Shown here piece by piece: positions 31,288 to 44,800 of a DNA stretch of 64,000 bases (positions within the stretch are counted from its first letter, which is position 1; every line of letters begins with the position of its first letter). The notes beneath the pieces are model-generated. The model was given only the letters and a program-made list of their open reading frames with translations. It had not been told where the DNA came from and made no database searches. This stretch comes from Liolophura sinensis. Taxonomy: Eukaryota; Mollusca; Polyplacophora; Chitonida; Chitonidae. Both the position numbers and the translations under genes were made by a program. Location: contig NW_027017953.1 of assembly GCF_032854445.1 (NCBI RefSeq), positions 1,306,501 through 1,370,500 of the forward strand, read 5' to 3'.

Positions 31288-31920
31288 AACAATTAGAACG
31301 CCTTGTCAACAGTTAGAATGCCACATAAACAGTCAGAACGCCATGTAAACAGTTAAAACACCATGTAAACAGTTAGGACGCCATGTCAACAGATAGAACG
31401 TCATGTCAACAGTTAGAAGGCCATGTCAACAGTTAGAACGTCATGTCCACAATTAGAACGCCATGTCAACAGTTAGAACGTCATGTCCACAGTTAGAGCG
31501 TCATGTCCACAGTTAGAACGCCATGTCAACAGTTAGAACGCCATGTCCACAATTAGAACGCCATGTCAACAGTTAGAACTCCATGTCAACAGTTAGAAGG
31601 TCATGTCCACAGTTAGAGCGCCAAGTCAGCAGTTAGAACGTCATGTCCACAGTTAGAGCGTCAAGTCAGCAGTTAGAACGTCATGTCCGCAGTTAGAACG
31701 CCATGTCAACATTTAGAACGCCATGTCAATAGTTAGAACGTCATGTCCACAGTTAGAACGTCAAGTCAGCAGTTAGAACGTCATGTCCACAGTTAGAGCG
31801 TCAAATCAGCAGTTAGAACGCCACGTCAACGGTTAGAACGTCATGTCCACAGTCAGAATGCCATGTCAACGGTTAGAACGTCATTCCAACAGTTAGAGCG
31901 TCAAGTCAGCAGTTAGAACT
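31288..31920. repeat. 21-bp minisatellite, about 30 copies
   Basis: Unit CAGTTAGAACGCCATGTCAA with CCATGTCAAC, TCATGTCCAC and TCAAGTCAGC variants. It lies 750 bp beyond the last gene B exon found. Unrelated in sequence to the 21-bp array at 1-1650. Confidence 0.94.
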
Positions 31921-32678
31921 TGCTCACTAAGCTAGAGCCCTGTCTCGCAGCTACTGTCAAGTCCTCGACTAACGAAGTGTTGTGTTCTAGTTAAGGTTAG
32001 GCTGCGGCTCTAAGCAAGGAGGGTTAACCCCAAGAGGTGGTGGCCCACTCAAGGTACTATGATTTCCTCCTCCCATAACCGTACAAAACTCTGATCAACA
32101 TTTATGACTGACCCTAAAAGAAGGTAGTTGTTAGGAAATAACACACTGATTATCGATGACAGCATCTAGGTTTTCAGATGATAATGTTTTCATTTCGACT
32201 CTAAAACTGTTATGAGACCACTGACTGCGGGAAATCAGAAATCACAGAAGTGTCTTCAATTCACCAGCCGGATCACTGTCATATATGTCGAAAATTGAAC
32301 ACCATTGATATAATTAGAACTTGAACTAAAACTCTTTGTTTCCTTGAGAGGTGTAATATTAGCTTAATCCGTTATTTTTTTTAAAGAAAGACACAACGGT
32401 AGGTAAATGTCTTGTTTGTCATACTGCATAACCTAATGTGACTGGCCCATGTGTCCAATGACTCAACTGCGGCTTTACAACTGCGGCTTTACGACTTATC
32501 CAGGGCCTGGAGAGGCGTGGTGATTTCCAGCAGGCTTTACTGGCTCTTCTTCCTTCGATCACAAACTTGACTTGTGACGGATATGTGGAATGTTACCCAT
32601 TGAGGCGTACACACTCAAAAGATAAATAAATAAAAAATAAATAAATAGCTAAAACAAAATTACACGATCCGCACATAC
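31921..32678. other. Flank of the last gene B exon found
   Basis: The terminal D2 exon should be here or further left. I searched the minus strand for a phase-0 exon with a Q-Y motif and did not find one. A AATAAATAAAAAATAAATAA tract lies near 32620-32646. Confidence 0.4.
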
Positions 32679-32814
32679 CAGATCAGTAATAATCTCCGGC
32701 CTGTTGTTCCTCATCTGTCTGACAGTCTGTAAGATATTGACGTTCTGGTCAACCTTCAGCCTCTCTAGTATGGACCAAGCCACACAGAACAACCCACTCT
32801 TCGTCACCCCGTCC
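32679..32814 (-). CDS. Gene B: PTP D2, altered P-loop (last exon found)
   Basis: A 136-nt exon, phase 2 to 0: completes H-C-R-D-G-V-T-K-S-G-L-F-C-V, then N-I-L-Q-T-V-R-Q-M-R-N-N-R-P-E. The CX5R Arg is Lys, so D2 is a predicted pseudophosphatase as in many receptor PTPs. Acceptor CTCTTGTTCTCAG, donor GTATGT at 32673-32678. A terminal exon with the Q-Y helix and stop is expected downstream but was not located. Confidence 0.85.
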
Positions 32815-35800
32815 CTGAGAACAAGAGCTTGCACCACTTATCATTTCTCAACAGAGAAAAGCAACAGAAATCGGATATTAAATATTTTGTATTTCTTTAA
32901 ACTTTACATCTATCATTTATAAGCAATTGAATCAAATGTCTTCACTTGTGAAATTAAGTTACAGTGAAATTAAATTACACATGTGCTTCACATGTGGAAT
33001 AAGCAATTCAATTTTTCTGTAAAGACTGCGAATACACACTTTACCTAGATAAGAAGAGGGCTGTAGAACTTTGTTCTTGAATTAACATGCTTTGGTAATC
33101 ATCAGTTGATGGTAAATGTACCAGTCACACCACATGTTTGTAGAGAAAGGTTGTTCAGTGCACCTCGCATTTGTGACGTAGCTGGTCATTCAGCTTAAGG
33201 TAAAAGTACTAATCAGTCTACCATGTACAAAGTGCAAGCGCCGTGATTTCTGAATCATTCTCCCTAGAAGTGAACTCACCTGCAGTGTACCAAAATAGGC
33301 GCATTTTCAGATTCCTTTTGCCAGATTTGTACGCTTTGCAGAAGTGTCAAAAATGACGGAATATATTGCTGGGAAGGTTTCTTCTGCCATTTCTGATAGC
33401 GGAACTGTTTGATGGCTTGTTGTGACTTCTGGAAAGACAGATAGCGAAAAAGTCTATTGCTTAAAGTTCTTCGGCAACGACGCAGCCCCAGTTCTTCAAC
33501 AAAGACGCAAAGTTAGTGCTTCAGCAAAGACGCAAAGTTAGTGCTTCGGTAACGAAAATGCTTAGTGTCTAGGGCAGTGACACAAAGCCCGCGCCTTCCT
33601 AGTGACACAAAGTCTGTGCTTCGGCGATGATAGAAGCCTGTGCTTCGGCAGTGACACAAGTCCGCGCTTGAGCACTGATACAAATTCTGTGCTTCGGCAG
33701 TGACACGAATCCGCGCTTGGGCAGTGACACAAAGCCGGTGCTTCGACAGTGACACAAGTCCACGCTTGAGCAGTGACACAAAGCCCGTGCTTGGGAAGTG
33801 ACACAAATCCGCGCTTGGGCATTGACAAAAAGGCAGTGCTTCGGCAGTGACACAAAGTCTGTGCTTCGGCAGTGACACAAGTCCGCGTTTGAGCAGTGAC
33901 ACAAAGCCTGTGCTTCGGCAGTAACACAAGTCCACGCTTGGGCAGTGACACAAAGCACGTGCTTCGGCAGTGACAAAATCCACGCTTGGGCAGTGACACA
34001 AAGCCCGCGCTTCGACAGAGACAAAAGTCCGCGCTAGGGCAGTGACACAAAGTCTGTGCTTTGGCAGTGACACAGGTCCGCGCTTGAGCAGTGACACAAA
34101 GCCCGTGCTTCGGCAGTGACACAAAGCCCGTGCTTCGGCAGAGACAAAAGTCCGCACTTGGGCAGTGACACAAAGTCTATGCTTCGGCAGTGACACAAAG
34201 TCTGTGTTTCGGCAGTGACACAAGTCCACGCTTGAGCAATGATACAAAGCCCGTGCTTCGGCAGTGACAAAAGTCCGCGCTTGAGCAGTGACACAAAGCC
34301 CGTGCTTCGGCACTGACACAAAGCCCGTGCTTCGGCAGAGACAAAAGTCCGCACTTGGGCAGTGACACAAAGTCTATGCTTCGGCAGTGACACAAAGTCG
34401 GTGCTGCGGAAGTGAAACAAAGCACGTACTTGGGCAGTGACATAAGTCCATACTCGGGCAGTGACACAAGGTATGTGCCTCGACAGTAACACACTGCCCA
34501 TGGCACAGCAAAGGCAAAGAATCACTAATAAATTCTTTTAAGAATAATCCAATTAGCATTTTTATATTACCGGCACATTATTGTCATAATTTTTTAACAA
34601 CACTAAAACTGCCTAAAATCTCATGTCTTTCAAGCAGCCCTCGCGAATGATTTCAGTTTCTGTTCAGTGCAGAACAGTATGCGACATGACTACAGAACAG
34701 TATGCGACATGACTACAGAACAATAAGCGACATGACTGCAGAACAGTATGTGACATGACTGCAAAACAGTATGCGACATGACTGCAGAACAGTATGCGAC
34801 ATGACTGCAGAACAGTATGTGACATGACTGCAGAACAATAAGCGACATGACTGCAGAACAGTATGCGACATGACTGCAAAACAGTAAGCGACATGACTGC
34901 AGAACAGCATGCGACATAACTGCAGAACAATATGCAACATGACTGCAGAAAAGTATACAACATGACTGCAGAACAATTAGCGACATGACTGCAGAACAGT
35001 ATGCGACATGACAATGGCACATAAACGCCAATCAGCAACACAGGAATGCTGGTATATTAGGATATACAGCCCGCTTGGGAAAATTTTGGGCAGTCAGCTT
35101 GGCAGTTGAAAAGCATAATATTGTCTAATTACTCTAAGTGTAGGTTAAATGGATTGGCTTAAATTTGTATTTATGAAGCGAACTTCAAAACCGTACAAGA
35201 TAAAAATTTGCTTTTTTTCTAGGAAAACGACGAAAAGCATTGTCCGAAAAGATCTTTATTAATCGTCCGAGTTAAAACGACAGGCTTCCAGACTTCGGCT
35301 TGGAGACCAGCAAATCATGGTTATGAATTATATCTATGACAAAGTTATCGGTATGCGCCAAGAAATGAATCCACAGTCTTAGGCTTTGTTTTTGTGTTTT
35401 TTTTTAAATAACGGGATTCCACTCCCCCCCCTACAAATACAATAACAATACCTTGATTACAAACTTGATTGTTGACCAGGTGTTGTATAATCTCCCAGAA
35501 TGCCAAGTCGGCAGTCTTAGGACTGAATGAATGGCCCATATCTCAAAGCCCACCGATGAAGTCATGTAACTTCCATGGCAATGTAACATCTAGTGCATTA
35601 GCTCAGATGGTAGTTGAGCGTATGTAACGCTACGCGAATGTCAGAACTGATCTCGTAGGAACAGGTACAAATATGGGTCAATGTTCTAAACGTGATAACC
35701 GATATTGGGAAGGAATAAAGTTGCATTTAGAGCAAAATTTTTGGTTCAGACTACCTCGTCTTTGAAGGTCAGTTGAAAAGTCCAGGCAGAGAAGCCCTCT

Positions 35801-38800
35801 CTCTGATCCACGTCAGTTACTTCCGTCTCAAATGGACCAAACGTCCCCTTCTGGTCTGTCCAATATATACCCACATTCTGTTGGACAGAAAGTATATACA
35901 TGAGCTTTGAAGGAGGTGGATATTTCTTGTTGTACCGATGGGTGTGTAAAAACGATCGGTATGTCTACTCTGTCTATATCTATACACTCCCCAATGTTAC
36001 ATTCAACTACTGTTCAGTTAGCTGTTAACCTGAAAGTAAAAATATCAGGTACCGATAAGGTTAATCTGGGTCATACGAATGTTTTGGAAGTATACAGCAG
36101 TAGACAAAGCAATTACCTTTGTCACGCTCAGGAACATAATTTCTCGATATCGCATTGTATATTTTGGTAATATTGCTGCAGTAGCCGTTAAGATCGAAGG
36201 TAGTGCAGGAACTATTATAGAGAACACTGACACACATGTCTATCCAACAAGATGCGCAAGATGAATTCAGTCAAAATGTCAATGAATCTGAAAAATACAT
36301 CAGTGTGGATCCGTTTCTGTTCTGTGCTGATATCCCAAATCACTACACAACATTAGCAATCCACAATACGTTAATCCAAGTATTCCATATACGTTGAAAA
36401 TACAATATAATCAACTGGCAATATACATAACCACAGCCCTGGCGCGGCTAACCTTATCCCTTGGATAGGCGTGGTCAAACATGACGATGGTACGGACGCC
36501 GTGGTCGTACACCAGGCGCCAAAAGTCCACCACCGTGATCGGGAGAGGCGTCTGGGTGAGGATAAAGCCTCTCTTCTTTCTGTATCCCTACAACAGACAA
36601 GATATGTGTGACCGAATGGATGGCAGCAGATAGTTAACAAAATTACAAATGTTTGATAATGAAAAGAGCGCAGCTTACTGGAAGAAAGACGGCGTTGATG
36701 TAATCATTACAGCCACTCACTGGCGTCGATAGATACGGTCTGTACCTGTCCACTGAAAGAAAAGATTTGATACGTTGTGAGATCATTGAACATCCCACAT
36801 GTGGAGAATACTGCACATTCTGAAAAGTGGCGAGTCTACTTGATAGTGCTACAAAAACATCGTCAAGTTGGGTATATTCAAAGTTACAGCCAAAACTCAA
36901 ATGAGATCTATATTTTCATTACTAACAGCTTTTAGACTAGCATAGTACTCGATCTGGATACTGATTTAGGCTCTTTCATTCGCGCCGAACATTCCTTGCG
37001 TCTTTCCGTCGGCATTTTAACCGGTTCTCTTTGCAACACTCCGTTTTAATTGCTTTGGTGGTTTGTGTTGAACTTTTTTATGGGGGAGCGAAGATTAATC
37101 CACATAGTCCATTATGGTTGACGGCTGGTATATGAATAACTCGTTAGATGCCTAGATTTAAATAGTGTTTTTACTTATTTGTGGCTTTATCACTGTTATA
37201 CCCGTAGTGCTCAGGAAAAGATTGCATATCTGTGGAACACCGCAAAGACTGAAAACTGAAGAGTAGGCCTGTAAGAATGTCTACGCTTTATTACATTTAT
37301 CTGAGGGATAAATAGAGTTTGAATGTTATTTTTACTTATTGGTAACAAAATTAATATGTGGCCTAAAGCACTCGTCAAAACTGAAAAAGAGTGTTGGTAA
37401 CACTTTGTGACCAAACCTGCTAAGATCTGGTTTCTGTTCTTGGGCAAGTTTTCTTCCAACCTAGCAGTTTTCTGGCTGGCTTTGTCAAGCGTGGGTGTCA
37501 CTTCCTCCAGAATCTGCACAATGTAAGGTACAGCTGTCAAGTCATTATTGTAATCATCAAATCACATTAACGTTTATCAGTTTCTTACTCTAAAATTATT
37601 AATTTTCAGGGGGTTTGAACATCAACACCTCTAAGAGTGTTGTCGTTATTTGGGATTTAGACTTGCTGGGTTTAGCACACATTCTAGGAATGAAAATTGG
37701 CTGATAAAAAAGCATTAAGGGTTTCGAACAAATGACCTCAGAGTCATCCATCTAAACCATTCGACCAGCAAACCTTTCACAAAAATGGTGAATGAAGTTG
37801 GTCGCTAGAGTCTATAGCCAACACGCATTACCACTCTAACGCTCGGAAACCACAGAGCATCCACAATAATGTTACTTGAACACTTTCTAAACAGAATAAT
37901 AAGTCGCACCAGCTAATCTTTGAAAAATGACTTTTATGAACTATTGTTTATATAACAAAACTATACAGGCCAAAAGCAAATTATCGCCTTAAACCGATAA
38001 ATATAGTGTATGTAAAATGTTTAATAACCTTGAACTGTGCGGCCAACTTGGGTTGTCCAGTAATGGGGTCGAGAATGCAAAGGTCAGAGTACACGGCGGA
38101 AAAGCTCATAGACGGGATGGACCTGTGGCTTAGTTTCAAGGCTTCTGCTAAGGCCTCGTGTAGAAACTCGTACTGTTCCTGTTTATGACAAAAATCATTG
38201 AAGTACAACACAAAACGTGTACATTTAATGTATTGGCGAAAAGACGTGTTGTATTCAGTAGTCCTGATCTTATATTCAGGGTCAGGAATTTCTTTTGACC
38301 CTAACTTTAAAACTCTCCTGGGTTAGCGGTTTAGCACTTGCTCTAGGACGGAAAATTCAGAAAAACCATACTGTTCACCTCATCAAGGCAGCTTCCATAT
38401 AGAGGGCTCTGCATTCTAACGCCATTTCTCATTTTCATGCGACAAACTATTCCAACCACTCAAACATAGTGGGTCCCTCTTAAACTGAAATCGGTTCCTC
38501 GCTCTGACATTCTGAAATATTCAATTGGCGGAACTGTGCACCTCCAAAAGCGAAATATATTACAGTTGTGACTCACAGTTGCTGACAAACTAGTAAGGCC
38601 ACAACTTTTCTCCGTTCCGTTGTGACAACGTGCCACTGAGAGCCGTTAAAATTCACTGAAACAAGTTTAGATTCGTGTTAAAGCGAAAAGAGTATTGTAG
38701 TCTTACACAAATATTGAAATACGCAAATATATGCTTTAGCACAAATGTAATTTCCTGCCATATAATTCCGTTACTTGTTTAGATATATAGCATGACATGT

Positions 38801-41800
38801 TGGTGGTAGACTGGTGTTCTCAAGCTGGATTCAAGTATTTTACGCAAAACCATACCTTAATAATTACCGATTCCAATTAAAGAAAACTTATTACTTTGCT
38901 GATGCTAACTTATGTTAAGAATGAAGAAAAATGTACTTTGCTACCTCAATGTACTATGAAGGATCTACTTCGACAGAAATACGTGCTTTGAATTTGAGCA
39001 AAAGCAAGAAAATTGGTTTCACATATGAAGACAAAAGTTAACCAAACCAAAACGTTCAAAAATAAGTAAAGTGTGTTGATGAAAATATATTTTTTTTCTG
39101 ATATAAGTCGACCTTCATATCATAACCTAAAAACACAGGGCCTTCTTCTGACCAAATATTCCCTCTTTTGATCAGAAGTGCCTTTTTAAGCGAGTTGTTA
39201 CTTACCAGCAGTTCTTCTATGGCCATATAATGATTATCTATGGGATTCTGAAATTTGCACCTTAAGGTCCTGAAATTTGCGTTTTCTAACCACACGTCTC
39301 TCTGTCATGCGATATAACGTCTAAATATGATGTTCGTTAGCTCCGTGTAATGGTAAATGTATTTAATTTACCTGTGTCTGCACCATATTAACTCGCTGTT
39401 GTCTGAGAAGCTCCACACAGGCCGGCACATCTACCATTCCCTCCGCCTTAGCCTGATTGACCAGGTAGTCCAGAGCGATGAACGTCCCCGTCCGTCCGAT
39501 TCCGGCACTGTTATAAGACAAAAGCTTACATGATACTGAAATGGGAAAACAATACATTGTAGGCATGACAGTGTAAGGTTAGCGCTAACAGGACAACAAC
39601 ACTGATTACAGACATATGAAGCTATGGTACATTCAACCTAGTCCAGGACAGCTTCGTGGAACGTATCGCCGTGGCGACCGTGCGTGAAGAACTCTTAGTC
39701 TACAGCTGTACTATAAGCATATGCATAACTGACAAATTTAAGAAACAAAACGAAACAATTAAAGAACAAAACTGACCAATAACGCAAATACCCATGCATT
39801 CTGTGAATACTATATATATATCCGTTGTAAGAAAGATAAAAAAGGCCTTGAATGCACTCACCTAGTCTGAACCTTATAAACTCTATAACGGAAACCACGC
39901 CAATGAAATTGACTTCATTGTTCACACCGTGTAAGCTATACAACTGTATACCTGCAATGGACGACAATTGGTCCAGGCAAGTTCGAGCTGTGCTCCACAA
40001 CCTTCTCCCGGAAGTCGAGAAGCACGGAGGCGCCGGAGGGAGTGCCGTGGTCTGGCCAGGCCGTGAAGTGAAACTGTTTGAGGATCTTGGGCTTGTTCTG
40101 TAAAGACCAGACAGGAAAGGACATGAGAGAAGTGCACAGATGGACAGGGTACAACAAGAGTGGTGATCTCTGCCTCCCTTCGGACAACTAGCTCTTGTTT
40201 GGAGGCCCGGAGACTACAGGCAGGTGAAAACAGAAATGATGTATAGCAGTGTTAATTATTACACAAATAAATGAATATTCTGTGTGTAGCCAATAGAAAA
40301 CTTTCTACTTTAGCCATGAATAACTGACAGCATTGCTCTTGCATGGAAACTACATCTATTTGTAAATCTTACGCTTGTTTTAGCACAGTTCGCCCTGGTC
40401 CATCTGATTAGTTTGGGCTGTTTTACAATTAGGAACGCAACGGCCAATAAGTTACAAAGTCAATAGTTAAACCCAAGACTGGATGAGACACCGGTTGTGA
40501 GACTTACCATGCCGGCGCTCAGCTGCAGAGTCCTTATATTGTAGTTTGCGTAAATCAGCTCATCCAGTAATGTCACTTCTATTACACCAAACTTTGTGGA
40601 GCCCTCGGTCGGCCAGTATTGGTTACACTTTTTCTATAGGATGGTGAAGTATAAAAAATAGTCAAATAAGAATTACACATTTAAATGTGCACCGACTTCT
40701 TTCCACTACAAGGCCATGTGTATAATCTAAATGGATGGGGAAGAATATAACAGTCAGCAATGGAAAGTGTTCATTGCATAGCACTAAATATATGTTGTGC
40801 GCTTGCACAGTTGAACTTCCCCTGCTATTATAACTTACTATGGTTATACTGGGAATATAGGACATACCTTGGTGTTCTCGACCAAGTTTGTCACCATGAC
40901 AACTATACCAACGTTCTGTTCCCAGAGCATGCGCATAAAGTCATTTATGATGAGGTCAGTGGGCCCTTTTACAAATATAAAAATAGACAAAACCATCAAT
41001 CCAAGGTTAATTAACGTGGAGAATATAGATACCCAAAGGAAGCCACAATAACTACAGATCGCTCACTAATATAATGGCAACATATGCCTAATCTTTAAAA
41101 TAAAATACATTACTGCATATTTGAATTAAATACGCCAATATTCAACCTTCTCAAATTTCGACCTTTTTTGCCATTCCCCAATCAGAATAAGTAATTAAAG
41201 TAATAATCACAACATTCATGTAAAAATTTCTCAGGCGCCCTGACGGAATTCAACAAAACTGACAAATGTGAAGTGCCCGTGGGGAGCTGTCAATAACAAC
41301 AGTACAAATCGTAATAGAACATTGAGGACTCAGCTGAGGGTTGAGTCGTAAAGAGAAACCGATCAGAAGAAAACCAGTTCTGATTTTCGGCCAATTGTCA
41401 AACCTCCTCACTTAAGGCCCCAGTCGATCTGACATGAAATAACGAGGATTTGACCTCGCCGGTAAATTTCCAGTGGTGTTAACTCACACATTCTAGCCCG
41501 GATAAACCCCGGAAAGGTTATACTGGGTATTTACTTCCATCAAAGGAACTTGGATCAACAGATATCAGGTGAATTGAAGATTGCTTTCGTGATTCGCTGT
41601 TTACCCTTAATTTATTCATCTGATTTTAATAGTCCCATTACGTAATGTGTTGAGGCCCGAGGCTGACTCCATTAAGCCAGTTTTTACGTGAATCTAAATC
41701 TGTAACGCCATCTTAATGCCTGTTTATGAACAGACAAACACAAAATGGCAACACGTGACAAGTTGTACTTAAGACAAATTTGAAACCCTGAAGCCCTGTA

Positions 41801-44800
41801 CCTACTATCTACAACATAAAAATAAAACATTCCTTCTATGAAATCTTTCCCTGACCTTGATTTGAGCGCAATGCATTTACCTTGAGAAGCGATGAACGTC
41901 TTTGGTTTCTCGAACCCCTGTGTTGAAAATATCACAACAGTGAAACTATTACATTCATAAGTATAGAAACAGAGGAGACGTGATTTATAAATCACACAGC
42001 TTCACCTTAAATGTGTCGTGGGAAAATGCTGTGTTTAAGTTAAGTTGTGATCAATATCCCATGTTGAAGACAGAGATTATCTTCCTGAAATTATTTTTGA
42101 ACATAAGTATAATGTTCAAGTTCAAGGTCAAGTTCAAGTTCAAGGTCAAGTTCAATTTATAATCATCTGAGCAAAAGGAATTGCCAAAAACAGAAAACAG
42201 TGGACGAGAGTGTGATGATCGCGTATGCATGTAGGGCTAGCTAATACTCTGCGGGATTCGGTATCATAAGGCATATATGTTACCCTTACTAAGAAGGTTG
42301 ACGGGGACATTGTTACTGTTTGGGCCGTATAACGTTTTGTTGAAAACCAGTTGTCTACTCGCACTGATATACAGGGCGTTGATAGAATACGACTGTTTTA
42401 AAAAGCTTGGTAAAGATCGCATTAATATACGAGGCGTCGATTGAATCCGAGTCTCCGTTTGTGTTTTACTCACACTAATATACACGGCGTTGATAGAATC
42501 CGAGTGTCCGTTTGTGTTTTACTCACACTAATATACAAGGCGTTGATAGAATCCGAGTGTCCGTTTGCGTTTTACTCACATTATTATACGAGGCATCGAT
42601 AGAATCCAACTCTCCGTTTGTGTTTTACTCGCAATAATGAACAAGGTCGAAAGAGTCCAACTCTGCGTTTGTGTTTTACTCACAATAATATATACGAGGC
42701 GTCGATAGAATCCGACTCTACGTTTCTGTTTTACTCACGTTAATATACGAGGTGTTGATAGAATCCGTCTGTCCGTTTGTGTTCTACTCACAATAATATA
42801 CAAAACCTTTATAGAATCCAACTAACGATTTAAGTTGCTCGCATTAATATACAATAGCAACCGACTCTCCGTTTGTGTTCTATTCGCATTAACATACGAG
42901 GCGTCGATAGACTCTCCGTTTGTGTTTTACTTACATTAATATACGAGGCGTTGATAGAATCCGAGTGTCCGTTTGTGTTTTACTTACATTAATATAAGAG
43001 GCGTTGATAGAATCCGAGTGTCCGTTTGTGTTTTACTTACATTAACATACGAGGCGTTGATAGAATCCGAGTGTCCGTTTGTGTTTTACTTACATTAATA
43101 TACGAGGCGTTGATAGAATCCGAGTGTCCGTTTGTGTTTTACTCACAATAATATACGAAGCGTCGATAGAATTCGTTTGTCTGTTTTCTATTCACATTAA
43201 TATACGAAGCGTTGATAGAATCCGACTGTCCGTTTGTGTTTTACTCACATTAATATACAAGGTATCGATAGAATCCGTCTGCCCCTTTGTGTTCTATTCA
43301 CAATAACAAACGAGGCGTCTATAGTATCTGACTGTCCGTTGGTGTTCTACGCACAATAATATTTGAAGCCTCGATAGAATCTGAATGACGGTTTGAGTTC
43401 TATTCGCATTAATATACGAGGCGTTGATAGAAACTGACTGCCCGTTTGTGTTTTACTCACATTAATATACAAAGTGTTGATAGAACCCGTCTGCCCCTTT
43501 GTGTTTTACTCACATTAATATACAAAGTGTTGATAGAGTCCGTCTGCCCCTTTGTGTTTTACTCACATTAATATACAAAGTGTTGATAGAATCCGTCTGC
43601 CCGTTTGTGTTTTACTCACATTAATATACGAGGCGTTAATATAATCCGACTCTCCTTTTGTGTCCGACGGTTTCAGAATCACGCGCGAATGGTCGTCTGA
43701 AAATTGAAATGAGAGATGTATAATGGTACCAGACTTAATGTCGAAGACAAGGACATCAAACCAACAAACTGTTATTGTCGCTGTAAGTGTGTGTACAGAC
43801 CGTTGCTGAATTTTATTCATCACAATGACCAGAGCCCTGAGCAGCAAAGCTACTTGTACGTTAACTTCATTGAAATTGTTATATATATATATATACGGTT
43901 AACTTGCGTTCAGTCGGCCTGTCGAGTGTTTTACAATTTGGTCTGCTAGACAGAAAGGCTTTTAGTTAGTTGCTTTGAGTGCTTCCGGAATGACAGCTGC
44001 TAATAACAGGGCAGAACAGGAAATACTCACAAGCTACCAGATTTTTGTACCGACTCTTATTTCTGTTGCATGGCAGATCTGCCACATCGTGCTTTGTGTG
44101 TAACCCCACGGGAAATTTCTGTAACATTGGAATTATGATTTAATAAAAGCATGCACACTGTGCATATTTAGGGACACGCCTTCATACAAACTAGAAAAAG
44201 CAGAATGATAGGTTGACAACACTATATATATAAAATAATATGACCTTTGAATAAAATTATTATCTACTCATTCACACAGAATGGCCGTAAACGGGACATT
44301 TATCATATGGATAAGCGCAATCCATGGTTTTAGTCGCCGTGTTTATTCCATTGGTTGTTATTTTAAACCATAACCAAGAGGATTCATCTTTTGTAACTGC
44401 GATCAGGTTTATTGGTGGCCCGTCGCTTCAAATCTGACAAAACCCTAAATTAAAACAAATCATGCGAAAGCAGTATTCAAACTCGCATCGTTGTAGATTT
44501 GGGGTTATTCAATACTCTGGGAATTTAACAGTTGTAATATTTCTGCAGTTCTAATTCCGGTAAATCGGGGACCAAATGGCTGTACAAGTATTTACATTGA
44601 CAAGATGTTTTTGTCAATTGTTGCAATCGAAGCTTAAATGAGACACCCAAGCTTCAGTTTTATATTCTGTATGTTCTGTTCGACCTAGGAATGATTCACG
44701 GGCTGAAATATGAATTAGATTTTGTCTACAGAATATCGACTGACTTCCGTGCATTATTGAAAAGTGTCAGCTGCTTCTCTCTTACAAGTGACTAGCTTAA

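Noticed and set aside
35345-35539. Minus-strand W-E-I-I-Q-H-L stretch between D2 exons, faintly PTP-like
   Set aside because: The D2 protein is already complete in order across exons 36453, 35755 and 33280, and the phase does not fit a further exon.
35591-35660. tRNA-like TTAGCTCAGATGGTAG on the plus strand
   Set aside because: Only an A-box-like string; no B box at the right distance and no cloverleaf. Probably chance or an old SINE head.
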